Part shown: positions 63,061 to 64,000 of the stretch, in pieces | How the letters are laid out: every line of letters begins with the position of its first letter | Position numbering within the stretch: position 1 is the stretch's first letter | Source: Atrichornis clamosus | Taxonomy: Eukaryota > Chordata > Aves > Passeriformes > Menuridae | DNA length: 64,000 bases | NCBI GenBank assembly: GCA_013400975.1 | Contig: WBMZ01008989.1 | Coordinates: 1 to 64,000 of the forward strand | Direction: 5' to 3' | Position numbers and translations under genes: made by a program | Notes under the pieces: generated by a model | Told to the model about the DNA's origin: nothing | Databases searched by the model: none | Seen by the model: only the letters and a program-made list of their open reading frames with translations

Positions 63061-64000
63061 TTTAATTGAGCTGCACGACAGCCCCAGCCAGAGCTACCAA
63101 AACAGAGCCTCTGAGGAGATTCGTGTTAGCAAGGTTTTGATGCCACAGGGGCTTTATTGCAATGTGCAGATCAGAACCTTTCAGCATCGCAATATCGGCC
63201 TCGTGCTGCGACAGAGCTGAGGAAAAGGCCCTTTTCCAGAGTCAGTGATACTCTGGTGAGCACCCTCAGGATGGGCTGGCTTGGAAGTTAGCTAAAGACA
63301 CTCATTTGAATGCCCTCAGTGTATAAACTACAAGTATTTTACAACTAGTAGCAGTAACAGGAGTGAACTATACCTTTCCCAGTGTCCATAACTGAAAAGC
63401 ACTATAAGGTCACTTAAAATTTCAGTGCAGTCCAGTGGTATGAAACTATTGTAGGGATCACACACGTGGCATTAGGAATTAATGCTCCAACTGCGAGCAG
63501 CCGCTGTGTGTGTTTTTTTTGTCAACACTGCAGTACTTCAAGAATATCTCAATTGTTTGTAATAATTTAGACCTAATGTTGTGTACTTTTTCATAAAATA
63601 TTAGTAATAGTCAGCAGAGGGGCTGGGAATTAGCATTTGATTAAAGCCATCTTGGAAATAAATGTTATTTGGTGGCCCGTCCCTTTGCCATTCAGCATAA
63701 GTTTATTTTGCATGCAAATAACCTGCATGGAAATGATGGGCTTCTAGGTTTCAAATGATTTTCAGTAATTAAAGCAAAGAAGGATGACCTGCTGCAGTGC
63801 ACCCTGTCCCAGCTTTATGAGGACATTTGTCACCTTTCTACCTCTCTCAGGCCTGCAGGTCCCAGCTGAGCACGGCCATGGGCGTACAGTAGATCTCACT
63901 GCCTTTCAGGCATCGTGGTTGGCTCTGGTGCAGAAATCAATCTGCCAGGAGCTCCTTGTGCTGCAGATGGAAATGAGAGTCTCGATTTCAATTTACTAAG
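63061..64000 (+). other. EBF1: Intron 6, last part in the window
   Basis: Ordinary AT-rich intronic sequence, with nothing recognisable up to the window end. Intron 6 continues beyond 64000. Confidence 0.65.

Overview
This is vertebrate nuclear DNA, and almost certainly a bird. It holds the 5' part of one gene, EBF1 (early B-cell factor 1, the founding COE/Collier-Olf-EBF transcription factor), on the + strand. Six exons (5204-5337, 6686-6842, 7152-7215, 7452-7507, 16505-16578, 23442-23510) join in frame without a break. They encode residues 1-184 of a protein of about 590 residues: the N-terminal tail and most of the DNA-binding domain, including the complete COE zinc knuckle H157-x3-C161-x2-C164-x5-C170. 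The paralogue call rests on EBF1-type residues (start [39 protein letters not shown]) where EBF3 differs. The bird call rests on the compact, repeat-poor introns, the lack of mammalian SINEs and one LTR of a type I recognise from bird genomes.

Layout. 1-340 is the edge of a CpG-rich block cut by the window. 341-3050 is upstream non-coding DNA with one plausible short exon at 564-766. 3060-5480 is the CpG-island promoter, leader and first exon. It carries an inverted CCAAT box, a CRE-like half site and a perfect octamer within 45 bp. Exons 1-4 lie close together up to 7507. Intron 4 (9.0 kb) and intron 5 (6.9 kb) are mostly AT-rich. Everything after 23510 is the start of a very long intron 6 (at least 40.5 kb). 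I found no exon 7 in it, which fits the large intron known at this point in vertebrate EBF1.

Intron 6 is not featureless. It holds an intragenic CpG-rich block followed directly by about 490 bp of almost pure pyrimidine (40950-41750), a pre-miRNA-like hairpin (about 38981-39087), a long fold-back with arms of about 105 bp (42941-43200), a solo ERV-type LTR of 1,016 bp with a 5-bp target duplication (48951-49966), several worn palindromic repeats sharing the core TTTACACCAGCTG, an unresolved poly-T run containing 26 Ns, and a small CpG patch near the end.

There is no operon-like or multi-gene system here. All long open frames outside the EBF1 exons lie in GC-rich, pyrimidine-rich or LTR sequence and look non-coding. 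The most useful leads are the two fold-back structures in intron 6, the CpG/polypyrimidine block as a possible internal promoter, the candidate upstream exon, and the weak first start codon followed by a better one 14 codons downstream.
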